Below, in pieces: positions 1 through 6,523 of a stretch of DNA of 8,560 bases. Location of the stretch: the NCBI GenBank assembly GCA_002391465.1, contig DGFC01000141.1, positions 1 to 8,560 of the forward strand, in the 5' to 3' direction. Source of the stretch: Firmicutes bacterium UBA3910. GTDB lineage: Bacteria; Bacillota; Limnochordia; Darwinibacteriales; Darwinibacteriaceae. The notes beneath the pieces were generated by a model. That model saw only the letters and a list, made by a program, of their open reading frames with translations. It was not told the DNA's origin and searched no databases. Made by a program: the position numbers and the translations under genes. Every line of letters starts with the position of its first letter. The stretch's first letter is position 1.

Positions 1-419
1 ACATCGGAGCCTTTGATCTCCTTTACCCGCAGTTCCAAAAGACCGTCATCGATGTAAATGACCGAACCTGGCCGCAAGTCCCTGTTTAGATAGGGGTAGT
101 CAACGAAACACCGCTCTTCGTTACCCACACAGGGTTCTACTGTCAAAGTGTATTCCTGATCCTGAACTAGATCGATGGGGGCATCTGCAATTTGGCCCAA
201 GCGGATTTTTGGACCTTGGATGTCTAAGAGCAGGGCCAAATTGGCACCCAACTCTTCAGCTGCCTTCCGCAGGTTAACAATTCTATTTAAGTGCTCTTCA
301 TATGTACCATGGGAAAAGTTTAAACGTGCCACGTTCATCCCGGCCCGGATCAGGGCCCGGATTGCTTCTGGGCTTTCACTAGCTGGCCCAATGGTACACA
401 CAATCTTAGTTTTGCGCAT
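1..419 (-). CDS. pyk: Pyruvate kinase, N-terminal part (cut by window edge)
   Basis: Pyruvate kinase transfers phosphate from PEP to ADP, giving pyruvate and ATP in the last step of cytoplasmic glycolysis. The first 139 codons are present; family members are about 470-590 residues, so the rest lies left of position 1. The protein starts MRKTKIVCTIGPAS, the family opening, followed by VARLNFSHG (residues 30-38), whose Arg32, Asn34 and Ser36 match the substrate/K+ site. LLDIQGPKIRLG (64-75) and IYIDDGLLEL (121-130) lead into the B domain. The catalytic Lys is beyond the window. The ATG is at 419-417, with GAGGAGG six bases upstream. It follows the pfkA stop by 24 bases with no terminator between, so pfkA-pyk is probably one transcript. 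The identification is secure; allosteric properties cannot be judged from this fragment. Confidence 0.96.
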   Translation of the reverse strand, partial: MRKTKIVCTIGPASESPEAIRALIRAGMNVARLNFSHGTYEEHLNRIVNLRKAAEELGANLALLLDIQGPKIRLGQIADAPIDLVQDQEYTLTVEPCVGNEERCFVDYPYLNRDLRPGSVIYIDDGLLELRVKEIKGSD

Positions 420-443
420 TTACAGCCTCCTCGTGCAATTTGC

Positions 444-1439
444 TTAGATAGCCGAAAGTACAGTTGCCAGATGATACATATCTAGGTTCAACTGCTTTTC
501 TTGGGCCAAGGCGTAGTCAACATCAAAGGAAGTGACAGCCTGATTTACCTCACCCAAAACTTTGTTTGTCTTGCCCTGATAAATCAGTTCAACTGCATGG
601 TAAGCGAGCTTACTGGCCAGCAAGCTGTCGCGCACCGTTGGGGAGCCTCCCCTTTGGATGTGACCGAGGATGGTGATCCTGGTATCATAGCCCGTTTTCT
701 CGGCAATGTAATTACCTATCTCAAAGGATGGGCTTGTCTTCCCACTGGCGCCAGAAATGGATTTTACGCCTTCAGCCACAATCACAATATTGTACGTCTT
801 ACCCGCTTCATTGGCCTGAACAATCTGGCCACACACCTGGTCCACATCGTAGGGAACCTCGGGAATCAGAATCACATCCGCACCCCCGGCAATACCCGAA
901 TACAAGGCGATGTAACCGGAGTCGCGGCCCATTACCTCGACCACATAAACCCTTTCGTGGCTGGCAGCCGTATCCCTCAGCTTGTTCACAGCATCCAGAA
1001 CGTTATTTACCGCTGTGTCAAAGCCGATGGAATAATCGGTACAGGCTATGTCGTTATCAATGGTGGCTGGGATACAGATCACATTCACACCCGCCTCGGC
1101 TAATGCCAGGGCACCTTTAAAGGAACCATCGCCGCCGATCACCACCAACGAATCTATCTCATGCTTGGCTAATACATCAAGTGCCTTGCTCTGTCCCTCT
1201 TTCGTTCTGAACTCGTCCGAGCGGGCACTCTTGAGAATGGTTCCGCCCCGTTGAATAACACCTGAAACGGAACGGTCCGTCAGTGGTTCCAACTCACCGT
1301 GAATAAGTCCATGATAACCTCTGTATATGCCCCAAGGCTCCATGTTAAAGTGTAGGGCGGCTCGGACCACAGTACGCACCGCGGCATTCATGCCCGGAGC
1401 GTCACCACCGCTTGTTAATACTCCTACTCGCTTTGTCAA
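444..1439 (-). CDS. pfkA: 6-phosphofructokinase
   Basis: Phosphorylates fructose 6-phosphate to fructose 1,6-bisphosphate, the committed step of glycolysis. At 331 residues it is close to the usual bacterial ATP-PFK length of about 320. Motifs in order: TSGGDAPGMNAA (9-20), the nucleotide loop; SARSDEF (71-77); IGGDGSFKGA (101-110); IPATIDNDI (123-131), with the catalytic Asp at 128; MGRDSGYIAL (170-179); GHIQRGGSPT (259-268), which binds sugar phosphate. Gly105, equivalent to E. coli Gly104 and typical of ATP users, is kept. Ala125 replaces the Gly (E. coli Gly124) that is Lys in PPi-dependent enzymes. Arg22, Arg26, Arg56 and Arg155 fit the effector site. The start is TTG (1439-1437), preceded by AAAGGATGG; a nearby ATG at 1449-1447 is out of frame. 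It lies 65 bases after the DUF2007-like gene and 24 before pyk. ATP as donor is likely but not certain given Ala125. Confidence 0.95.
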   Translation of the reverse strand: MTKRVGVLTSGGDAPGMNAAVRTVVRAALHFNMEPWGIYRGYHGLIHGELEPLTDRSVSGVIQRGGTILKSARSDEFRTKEGQSKALDVLAKHEIDSLVVIGGDGSFKGALALAEAGVNVICIPATIDNDIACTDYSIGFDTAVNNVLDAVNKLRDTAASHERVYVVEVMGRDSGYIALYSGIAGGADVILIPEVPYDVDQVCGQIVQANEAGKTYNIVIVAEGVKSISGASGKTSPSFEIGNYIAEKTGYDTRITILGHIQRGGSPTVRDSLLASKLAYHAVELIYQGKTNKVLGEVNQAVTSFDVDYALAQEKQLNLDMYHLATVLSAI

Positions 1440-1504
1440 AGTGAACCATCCTTTGCGCAGCAGATCAATTTCTGCCCATGTTTTTAGCTGTCCTATTCAA
1501 ACCC

Positions 1505-1702
1505 CTATCCAAACGCTGCGGCAATAATCTCGTTGGCTTCCTCTACTTCCGATTCCGGTACCAAGATCTCCACGCTGCCCGAGTCGCCCAGATGAGGCGC
1601 TCCAATGGGACGCAGCATAGGCAGGATACCGCCGTTTTCCAACAGCTCTTTCAGCATTTCCGCCAGCGGTCTGTTAGGGGCAATATACACTACTGTCCAC
1701 AT
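1505..1702 (-). CDS. Small DUF2007-like putative signalling protein
   Basis: A 65-residue soluble protein beginning MWTVVYIAPN and ending AAAFG. Its pattern is strand (WTVVYIA), helix (PLAEMLKELLENGGI), strand (MLRPIG), a Gly/Asp turn (APHLGDSGSVEILVP) and helix (SEVEEANEIIAAAF). This compact alpha/beta layout resembles the DUF2007 family of putative prokaryotic signal-transducing proteins; the assignment rests on pattern memory and the function is unknown. An upstream in-frame ATG (1711-1709) directly abuts the GAGGAGG site, so Met at 1702-1700, nine bases past it, is the better start. It follows mtrB by 18 bases and precedes pfkA by 65, so it is probably cotranscribed with both. No membrane segment or signal peptide is visible. 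Confidence 0.75.
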   Translation of the reverse strand: MWTVVYIAPNRPLAEMLKELLENGGILPMLRPIGAPHLGDSGSVEILVPESEVEEANEIIAAAFG

Positions 1703-1720
1703 ACTCCGCATCCTCCTCGA

Positions 1721-1939
1721 TTATCCTGATTCCACCACACCTAACTTGGTGAAGATCTTAGCCTTACCCCGTATCTTAATAGCCGAGGTATGCTCAGTGA
1801 ACTGGGCGATCATTACTTCGCCCTGATCAAGCTTTTCGGTATGGTGGAACTTAGTTGCTTGTCCTCTGGTCAGGCCGATGATTGTTACACCATCTTCTAA
1901 AGCCTGGACCATGATGTAGCCTTCGTGTTCAAAAGTCAT
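1721..1939 (-). CDS. mtrB: Transcription attenuation protein TRAP
   Basis: Closely matches Bacillus TRAP, an 11-subunit ring that binds tryptophan and then wraps RNA carrying GAG/UAG triplets, lowering expression of tryptophan biosynthesis and transport genes by attenuation or by blocking translation. At 72 residues it is near the 75 of B. subtilis. The core EDGVTIIGLTRG (15-26), TKFHHTEKLDQGEV (29-42) and IAQFTEHTSAIKIRG (44-58) is almost unchanged. The RNA-contact trio is kept as Lys36, Lys55 and Arg57; Thr24, Thr29, Gln46, Thr48 and Ser52 match the tryptophan pocket region. Met at 1939-1937 follows GGGAGGGG by five bases and aligns with the known N terminus; an ATG 13 codons upstream has no such site and lies in an inverted repeat. 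It sits between dnaE and the DUF2007-like gene rather than beside folE as in B. subtilis. Its RNA targets are not in the window. Confidence 0.96.
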   Translation of the reverse strand: MTFEHEGYIMVQALEDGVTIIGLTRGQATKFHHTEKLDQGEVMIAQFTEHTSAIKIRGKAKIFTKLGVVESG

Positions 1940-1960
1940 TTGAACCCCTCCCGATACGCT

Positions 1961-1979
1961 AATGTTATTCAGCAACATT
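1961..1979 (-). repeat. Inverted repeat in the dnaE-mtrB gap
   Basis: AATGTT and AACATT form a perfect six-base inverted repeat around a seven-base centre, 22 bases upstream of the mtrB start. The stem is AT-rich and has no following U-run, so it is not an intrinsic terminator. It could be a weak leader hairpin or a protein site; it may also be chance. Confidence 0.35.
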
Positions 1980-1992
1980 CAGTAAATCCCTT

Positions 1993-4899
1993 CTAGGCGT
2001 GGGCTTCTTTCCAAGGGTCAAACCAGGTAAAAACGATGCCCGCTTCCTCGAGCTGTCCTTCCAAATGGGGAGGATCTGTCACCGAAAACTCGGCAGGGAG
2101 CAAGTGAAACGTGCCATCGCTGAAGCGGAGAACCACAGGGTACGCCCTGTCTCTCCTTCCCTGTCCCTGCTGCAGAAGGATTCCCTTTAACTTTTCCAAC
2201 TGCTCCGGCTGAGGGGAGGCCAATAGCACTGGACCAAGCCTAAACACCCATTCCACCTGGAAAACCCCTTGAGTGTTGCGGCCGAAGAGAGCGACCCTTT
2301 GGCCCTGCTGAGGAGGATGAGCTCCCCGCCCAGCCTGGAAAACCACTATTCCCTGAGGTGTGTCCAAGTGTCCAGGCCCAATCACTTCACCCACTACTAC
2401 TTCTGAATCGGCTCTGAAGTGCTGTACCAAGGGCAGAAAGGCTGCCGCCGGATGGCGGCTGAGGTAAGCGCCTAACAGGTTCCGCTCCTGCTCCAAAAGC
2501 TCAAGGGCAGTGGGTATGGGATCACCCAATTCCCGCAGGAGGGTGGGTCTCGGCCCAAATTGTTCACAGGCGCCAGCTGTGATGAGGGTACGTAGGACAT
2601 CTCTTTCAAGCTGTACACTGCGGCGAAAAGCGGCAAAGTTGGGCCAAATCCCCCTCTTCCTAGCTGCGACTATTTTCTCCCCGTTGAACCTGCCTAAACC
2701 CTGGATCGAAGTCAACCCTAGGCGCAGGGAATCTCCTTCCCGGACGGAGTCCAACTCCGAGTACACAACACTGGGCGGCAGGACAGAAACACCGCAGCTG
2801 ATGCACTCCAAAAGCAGACGCGACTGCTGCTCTCCAGGACGGGCTTCGCTCAAAAGGGTAAGGAAAAACTCCGAGGGGTAATTCGCCTTAAGATAAGACA
2901 TCTGCCAGGTGAGCAGGGCGTAACTTACGCTGTGCGCTTTGTTAAAAGCGTACCCACTATAGCGAATGGTCATTTGGAAAAGCTGCTCGGCCTGCCTGCT
3001 GTTGAGCCCGCAGCGCACTGCGTTGGTGCAGAACTTCTCGCGCCACGCTTCCACCGCCTGCCTATCCTGTTTGGCTAAGTCACGCCTAAACAGATCCGCT
3101 TCACCTAAAGTGAACCCCGCCAGGCGGTGGGCAATTTGCATCAACTGTTCTTGGTACAAGATCAACCCGTAAGTGTCGTCTAGAATGTCTGCCAAACTGT
3201 CGTGTATGTATTTCACTTTTTCAGGGTTTTTCCGGTTTTCCAGGTATGTTGGGAACATCTTCAATGGCCCGGGCCTACCAAGGGCCAGCATGGCAACCAA
3301 ATCGGCAAAGGATTTGGGCTGTAGTGACCGGAGCAGATCTCGGAACAGCTCACTCTCCAGCTGAAAGATCCCCAGCGTCTTCCCTTCTCCCAACAGCTCA
3401 AACGCTTTCCTATCTTCCAGGGGAATTGCTGCGAGGGAGAACCCGCTCTCCCGCCGTTTAACTGCCTCTTCCATCCGCCGCAGCAGTGTCAAGGTACGCA
3501 GGCCTAAAAGATCAATTTTAAGGACGCCTAGCGCTTCCAGACTGTACATATCCAAATGGGTTACGGGCATCCCCCTATCGCTGTACACAGCACTGATGCT
3601 CTGCACCGGCTGGGCCGTAACAATCACACCGGCGGCATGGGTGGAGCGGTGTCGCTTCAGCCCATCCATTTGGGCCGTAAGGGCGGGTTTATCTTCCCCC
3701 AGTACCCTGCGGATTTCCTGGGCAGCTGAACGCCTGCTGAAAGTACCGTAGGTACCAATCTGGGCCACATGCTCTTGGCCGAACCTCTCTGCCACATAGG
3801 CCAGTACCTCGCCCCGCCGTTCATAGCAGAAATCCAGATCAACATCGGGACGGCTCGCCCTGGCCTTATTGAGAAAACGCTCAAAGAGAAGTCCCCAACG
3901 AAGCGGATCCACTTCCGTAATCCCCAAGCAATAAGCGACAAGGCTGCCTGCAGCGCTGCCCCTACCTGGCCCAACTGGGATCTGGGCCTCCTTGGCAGAA
4001 CGTACAATATCGGCAACGATCAAGAAGTAATCGGCAAAGCCCAGCTCCTCAATCACTGTCAGTTCTTCAACCAGACGAGCACGAACAGCTTCTGTTACCT
4101 CGCCATATCTCTCTCTGGCACCTTCGAAAGCCAAATCCCTTAGGTTTTGGCCACTGGGATGGGGTGGCAATACCTGCTCCCCCCTTAGCTGCACATCACA
4201 GGCTTTAGCCAGCTGCAAGGTTTGCTCGACTACCCTTTCGGGGCCCGTAAACTTTTCCTGCAGTTCTTCCCACCCGAGCATGGGATGGGGCGGGATGACA
4301 GGCTCTATCCTGCCGATCTGGGCCATTACCTCCAGTATTTCCCGAGCTTGGGGTTGGGCATAGCGCACATCCTGGCATAGGATGAACTGGTTATCAGGGA
4401 AATGATTGACCAAGTCTTCCCTTTCCCCCACCTGCCAGCGGAGGTAATACCAGGGGCCGAACTGTTTTTTGTACCAGGCATCTAAACGCATGGCATCTTC
4501 CAGGCGGCCTGCTGCAAGCAGTTCACCCATGGGAGTAGTTCCAACCCCTTCTAACAGGGCAAGGCCCCCTTTAAACTCCACTAGGTTCGCATAGGAGATG
4601 GGTACAGGCAGAGATGCTAGGCGCAGGAGATTTTCGTAACCCAACTGCGTCACAGCAATCAGTACAACCGGCGCCTCCTTGGCATCCTGGTACTGTACAG
4701 ACACTTCAAGGCCCAAAATGGGTTTGATGCCTGCCCTCTTACAGCGCTCCTGAAATTCATAGTGCCCGGCAGTAGTATTATAATCAGTCAAGGCGAGCAT
4801 TTCTATCCCCAACTGCTCTGCTCTTTTCACCAGCCGTTCAATAGTTAATGTAGATTGAAGCAGTGAGTAATCGCTGTGTACGTAAAACTGGACAGACAA
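1993..4899 (-). CDS. dnaE: DNA polymerase III alpha subunit, compact DnaE type
   Basis: Replicative C-family polymerase; in Bacillota DnaE normally extends primers alongside PolC. Residues count from the TTG at 4899-4897, giving 968 aa against roughly 1,070-1,160 for common DnaE proteins. A PHP-like domain (about 3-240) has YVHSDYSLL (6-14) and LALTDYN (35-41), with usual metal ligands changed. The palm carries VGPGRGSAAGS (309-319), PDVDLDF (351-357) and KIDLLGLRTL (461-470), so the three catalytic Asp are present (354, 356, 463). Fingers include LALGRPGPL (538-546), LILYQEQLMQIA (579-590) and YAFNKAHSVSYALL (650-663). The thumb is very short (RRVLG 397-401 to HRSTHAAG 417-424). A LLGAYLSRHP segment (808-817) precedes a diverged OB-like tail; no QxxLF clamp motif is visible. 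A longer reading from ATG 4983 runs through the murA terminator; the TTG follows a GGGGAGGGGGG site by seven bases. It heads the mtrB-pfkA-pyk group. Confidence 0.93.
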   Translation of the reverse strand: MSVQFYVHSDYSLLQSTLTIERLVKRAEQLGIEMLALTDYNTTAGHYEFQERCKRAGIKPILGLEVSVQYQDAKEAPVVLIAVTQLGYENLLRLASLPVPISYANLVEFKGGLALLEGVGTTPMGELLAAGRLEDAMRLDAWYKKQFGPWYYLRWQVGEREDLVNHFPDNQFILCQDVRYAQPQAREILEVMAQIGRIEPVIPPHPMLGWEELQEKFTGPERVVEQTLQLAKACDVQLRGEQVLPPHPSGQNLRDLAFEGARERYGEVTEAVRARLVEELTVIEELGFADYFLIVADIVRSAKEAQIPVGPGRGSAAGSLVAYCLGITEVDPLRWGLLFERFLNKARASRPDVDLDFCYERRGEVLAYVAERFGQEHVAQIGTYGTFSRRSAAQEIRRVLGEDKPALTAQMDGLKRHRSTHAAGVIVTAQPVQSISAVYSDRGMPVTHLDMYSLEALGVLKIDLLGLRTLTLLRRMEEAVKRRESGFSLAAIPLEDRKAFELLGEGKTLGIFQLESELFRDLLRSLQPKSFADLVAMLALGRPGPLKMFPTYLENRKNPEKVKYIHDSLADILDDTYGLILYQEQLMQIAHRLAGFTLGEADLFRRDLAKQDRQAVEAWREKFCTNAVRCGLNSRQAEQLFQMTIRYSGYAFNKAHSVSYALLTWQMSYLKANYPSEFFLTLLSEARPGEQQSRLLLECISCGVSVLPPSVVYSELDSVREGDSLRLGLTSIQGLGRFNGEKIVAARKRGIWPNFAAFRRSVQLERDVLRTLITAGACEQFGPRPTLLRELGDPIPTALELLEQERNLLGAYLSRHPAAAFLPLVQHFRADSEVVVGEVIGPGHLDTPQGIVVFQAGRGAHPPQQGQRVALFGRNTQGVFQVEWVFRLGPVLLASPQPEQLEKLKGILLQQGQGRRDRAYPVVLRFSDGTFHLLPAEFSVTDPPHLEGQLEEAGIVFTWFDPWKEAHA

Positions 4900-4924
4900 C
4901 TGATCGCCCCCCTCCCCTTCGTAA

Positions 4925-4945
4925 TTTCTCTTAACTACGGAGAAA
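4925..4945 (-). repeat. Inverted repeat in the dnaE leader
   Basis: TTTCTC and GAGAAA form a perfect six-base inverted repeat with a nine-base centre, between the murA terminator and the dnaE ribosome binding site. It could be an operator or a leader hairpin of dnaE. It does not match the Bacillus LexA box (CGAAC-N4-GTTCG). Symmetry alone supports it. Confidence 0.3.
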
Positions 4946-4960
4946 TCCCTGTCGCCCAAT

Positions 4961-4987
4961 AAAAAAGGGCCGTTAGGCCCCATTTTT
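4961..4987 (-). terminator. Intrinsic terminator after murA
   Basis: On the minus strand GGGCC-TAAC-GGCCC forms a GC-only five-base-pair stem with a four-base loop, followed at once by six T, starting two bases after the murA stop codon. A run of A before the stem could allow partial function in the other direction. It separates the ireB-murA unit from the dnaE unit and argues that dnaE has its own promoter in 4900-4960, although I see no convincing -35/-10 pair there. Confidence 0.85.
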
Positions 4988-4988
4988 C

Positions 4989-6248
4989 TTAGTCAATCTT
5001 TTCCCGACGTATATTCGCTCCTAGGCTGCGCAGTTTATCTTCGAAGAACTCGTAACCCCGGTCCAAGATCTCCACCCCGTATAGGTCCGTCTGTCCTTCC
5101 GCAGCCAAGGCGGCGATAGCCAGAGCTGCGCCTGCCCGAAGGTCGGTTATCTCCACAGGTGCACCGGTGAGCTGCCTCACCCCGCGAATAATGGCAGTGT
5201 TTCTCTCGGTCTTAATGTCTGCACCCATCCGCCGCAGCTCGTCCACATACCGGAAGCGGTCAAAGATGGTATCCCGTACGACACTGGTTCCGTCAGCAGT
5301 GGAGAGGGCTGCCACAAATGGCTGCTGCAGATCGGTTGGAAAACCGGGATAGGGCATTGTTTCCACATCGGTCGCCCTCAGACGCGGTGGTGCCTTAACC
5401 AAAAGCTCGTTGTTGTCGCGGACAATCTCCAGGCCTGCCTCTTCGAACTTCACAATGGGCACACGTATATGCTCGGCAACGACACCTTTCAGGCGCACTT
5501 CACCGCCTGTAATGGCTGCCGCCAACATAAAGGTACCGGCCTCAATGCGATCGGGGATAATGGAATACTCAATACCTCGGAGGCTCTCCACCCCTTCAAT
5601 CCTGATCACTTCCGTACCAGCTCCGCGGACTTTGGCACCCATCCCGTTCAAGAAGATGGCCAAGTCCACGACCTCCGGTTCCTTTGCTGCGTTCTCCAGA
5701 ATTGTGGTTCCTTCCGCCAAGGAAGCGGCGATCATCAGGTTGATGGTTGTGCCCACACTGGCCCGGTTAACGTAAAACTGGGTGCCCCGTAAGCGATCGG
5801 CCTCCGCTTTCATGAAGCCGTGTTCGATTACCACATCGGCACCCATCTGGGCAAATCCCTTAATATGAAAGTCAACTGGACGGGAACCAATAGCGCAGCC
5901 ACCGGGCAGCGGCACTTCCGCCTTGCCCAAACGGGCCAAAAGCAGGCCAGCAGCATAAAAAGAGGCCCGCATCCTTCGCACCAAATCATAGGATGCCCGG
6001 CTCTGGTTCAACCCGCGTCCATCAATATGCAGTTTATGTTCATCATCAAAATAGGCTTCTGCGCCTAACTCTTTAAGTATTTCACATATGGTGGTAATAT
6101 CACTACCTCGGGGAACGTTTTCTAAGATAGACTTCCCTTCGGTAGCCAAAGCGGCGGCCACAATAATGGCCAGGGCGCTGTTTTTCGCCCCGCTGATCTC
6201 GACCTCGCCTTTGAGAGGCCGCCCACCTTCAATAACCAATCGCGACAA
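4989..6248 (-). CDS. murA: UDP-N-acetylglucosamine 1-carboxyvinyltransferase (MurA)
   Basis: Transfers enolpyruvate from PEP to UDP-GlcNAc, the first committed step of peptidoglycan precursor synthesis in the cytoplasm. At 419 residues it is the normal length. Visible motifs: SGAKNSAL (19-26) with Lys22; RMRASFYAAG (92-101); PLPGGCAIGSRPVD (113-126), with Cys118 equivalent to E. coli Cys115, the residue alkylated by fosfomycin; IPDRIEAGTFM (231-241); PYPGFPTDLQ (299-308), with Asp306 equivalent to the catalytic Asp305; DRGYEFFEDKLRSLGA near the end with Arg397. The usual FENRF segment is one residue shorter here (IFDRFRYVDEL, 328-338). The start is TTG (6248-6246), six bases after GGGAGGG. 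It lies 17 bases after ireB and is followed by an intrinsic terminator, so the two form a unit. With Cys118 present, fosfomycin sensitivity of the enzyme is expected. Whether a second MurA exists elsewhere cannot be seen. Confidence 0.97.
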   Translation of the reverse strand: MSRLVIEGGRPLKGEVEISGAKNSALAIIVAAALATEGKSILENVPRGSDITTICEILKELGAEAYFDDEHKLHIDGRGLNQSRASYDLVRRMRASFYAAGLLLARLGKAEVPLPGGCAIGSRPVDFHIKGFAQMGADVVIEHGFMKAEADRLRGTQFYVNRASVGTTINLMIAASLAEGTTILENAAKEPEVVDLAIFLNGMGAKVRGAGTEVIRIEGVESLRGIEYSIIPDRIEAGTFMLAAAITGGEVRLKGVVAEHIRVPIVKFEEAGLEIVRDNNELLVKAPPRLRATDVETMPYPGFPTDLQQPFVAALSTADGTSVVRDTIFDRFRYVDELRRMGADIKTERNTAIIRGVRQLTGAPVEITDLRAGAALAIAALAAEGQTDLYGVEILDRGYEFFEDKLRSLGANIRREKID

Positions 6249-6265
6249 CTTGATCCCTCCCGAAC

Positions 6266-6523
6266 CTAAACGGAGTCCTTGAAATATGCAGCTATCATTG
6301 CTTCCAATAGGTCATTTCGTTCAATAGTTTGAATTAAGGTACGAGCATCTCCGTGGGCCGTAATATATGAGGGATCGCCCGATACAAGATAACCAACGAT
6401 CTGATCAAGAGGCTGATATCCCTTCTCTTCTAGGGCCTTCCAAATTTTGAGCATGGTGGCTTTTATATCCACCGTTTCAGCCTCCACGGCAGAAAACAAA
6501 CGTGTTTCGTCTGGCGAACCCAT
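6266..6523 (-). CDS. ireB: IreB/ReoM family regulatory phosphoprotein
   Basis: An 85-residue protein of the UPF0297 family (YrzL in B. subtilis, IreB in Enterococcus, ReoM in Listeria). Family core: IWKALEEKGYQPLDQIVGYLVSGDPSYI (27-54, broken here as KALEEKGY, QPLDQIVGYL, SGDPSYI), then HGDARTLIQTIERNDLLE. In Enterococcus it is phosphorylated by the PASTA kinase IreK at Thr4 and Thr7; in Listeria ReoM promotes ClpCP-dependent loss of MurA until PrkA phosphorylates Thr7. Here the N terminus is MGSPDETRLF: Thr7 is kept in the DET context and Thr4 is Pro. The start follows GAGGAGGG by five bases. The gene stands directly upstream of murA rather than next to ruvX and alaS, its common setting. Family membership is clear; the effect on this MurA is inferred. 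Confidence 0.94.
   Translation of the reverse strand: MGSPDETRLFSAVEAETVDIKATMLKIWKALEEKGYQPLDQIVGYLVSGDPSYITAHGDARTLIQTIERNDLLEAMIAAYFKDSV

Noticed and set aside
501..1103. Plus-strand open frame of about 200 codons across pfkA
   Set aside because: It lies entirely opposite pfkA, whose motifs are clear on the minus strand. Its translation shows no family pattern and it has no convincing ribosome binding site.
1459..1476. Hairpin GCAGA/TCTGC before pfkA
   Set aside because: Five-base stem with no T-run or conserved context; easily due to chance.
1940..1978. Longer N terminus for TRAP beginning MLLNNIS
   Set aside because: The added 13 residues have no counterpart in known TRAP and include the inverted repeat and ribosome binding site; the Met at 1939 aligns with the family.
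3657..4143. Open frames on both strands inside dnaE
   Set aside because: They overlap the conserved palm region of dnaE in other frames and show no domain signal.
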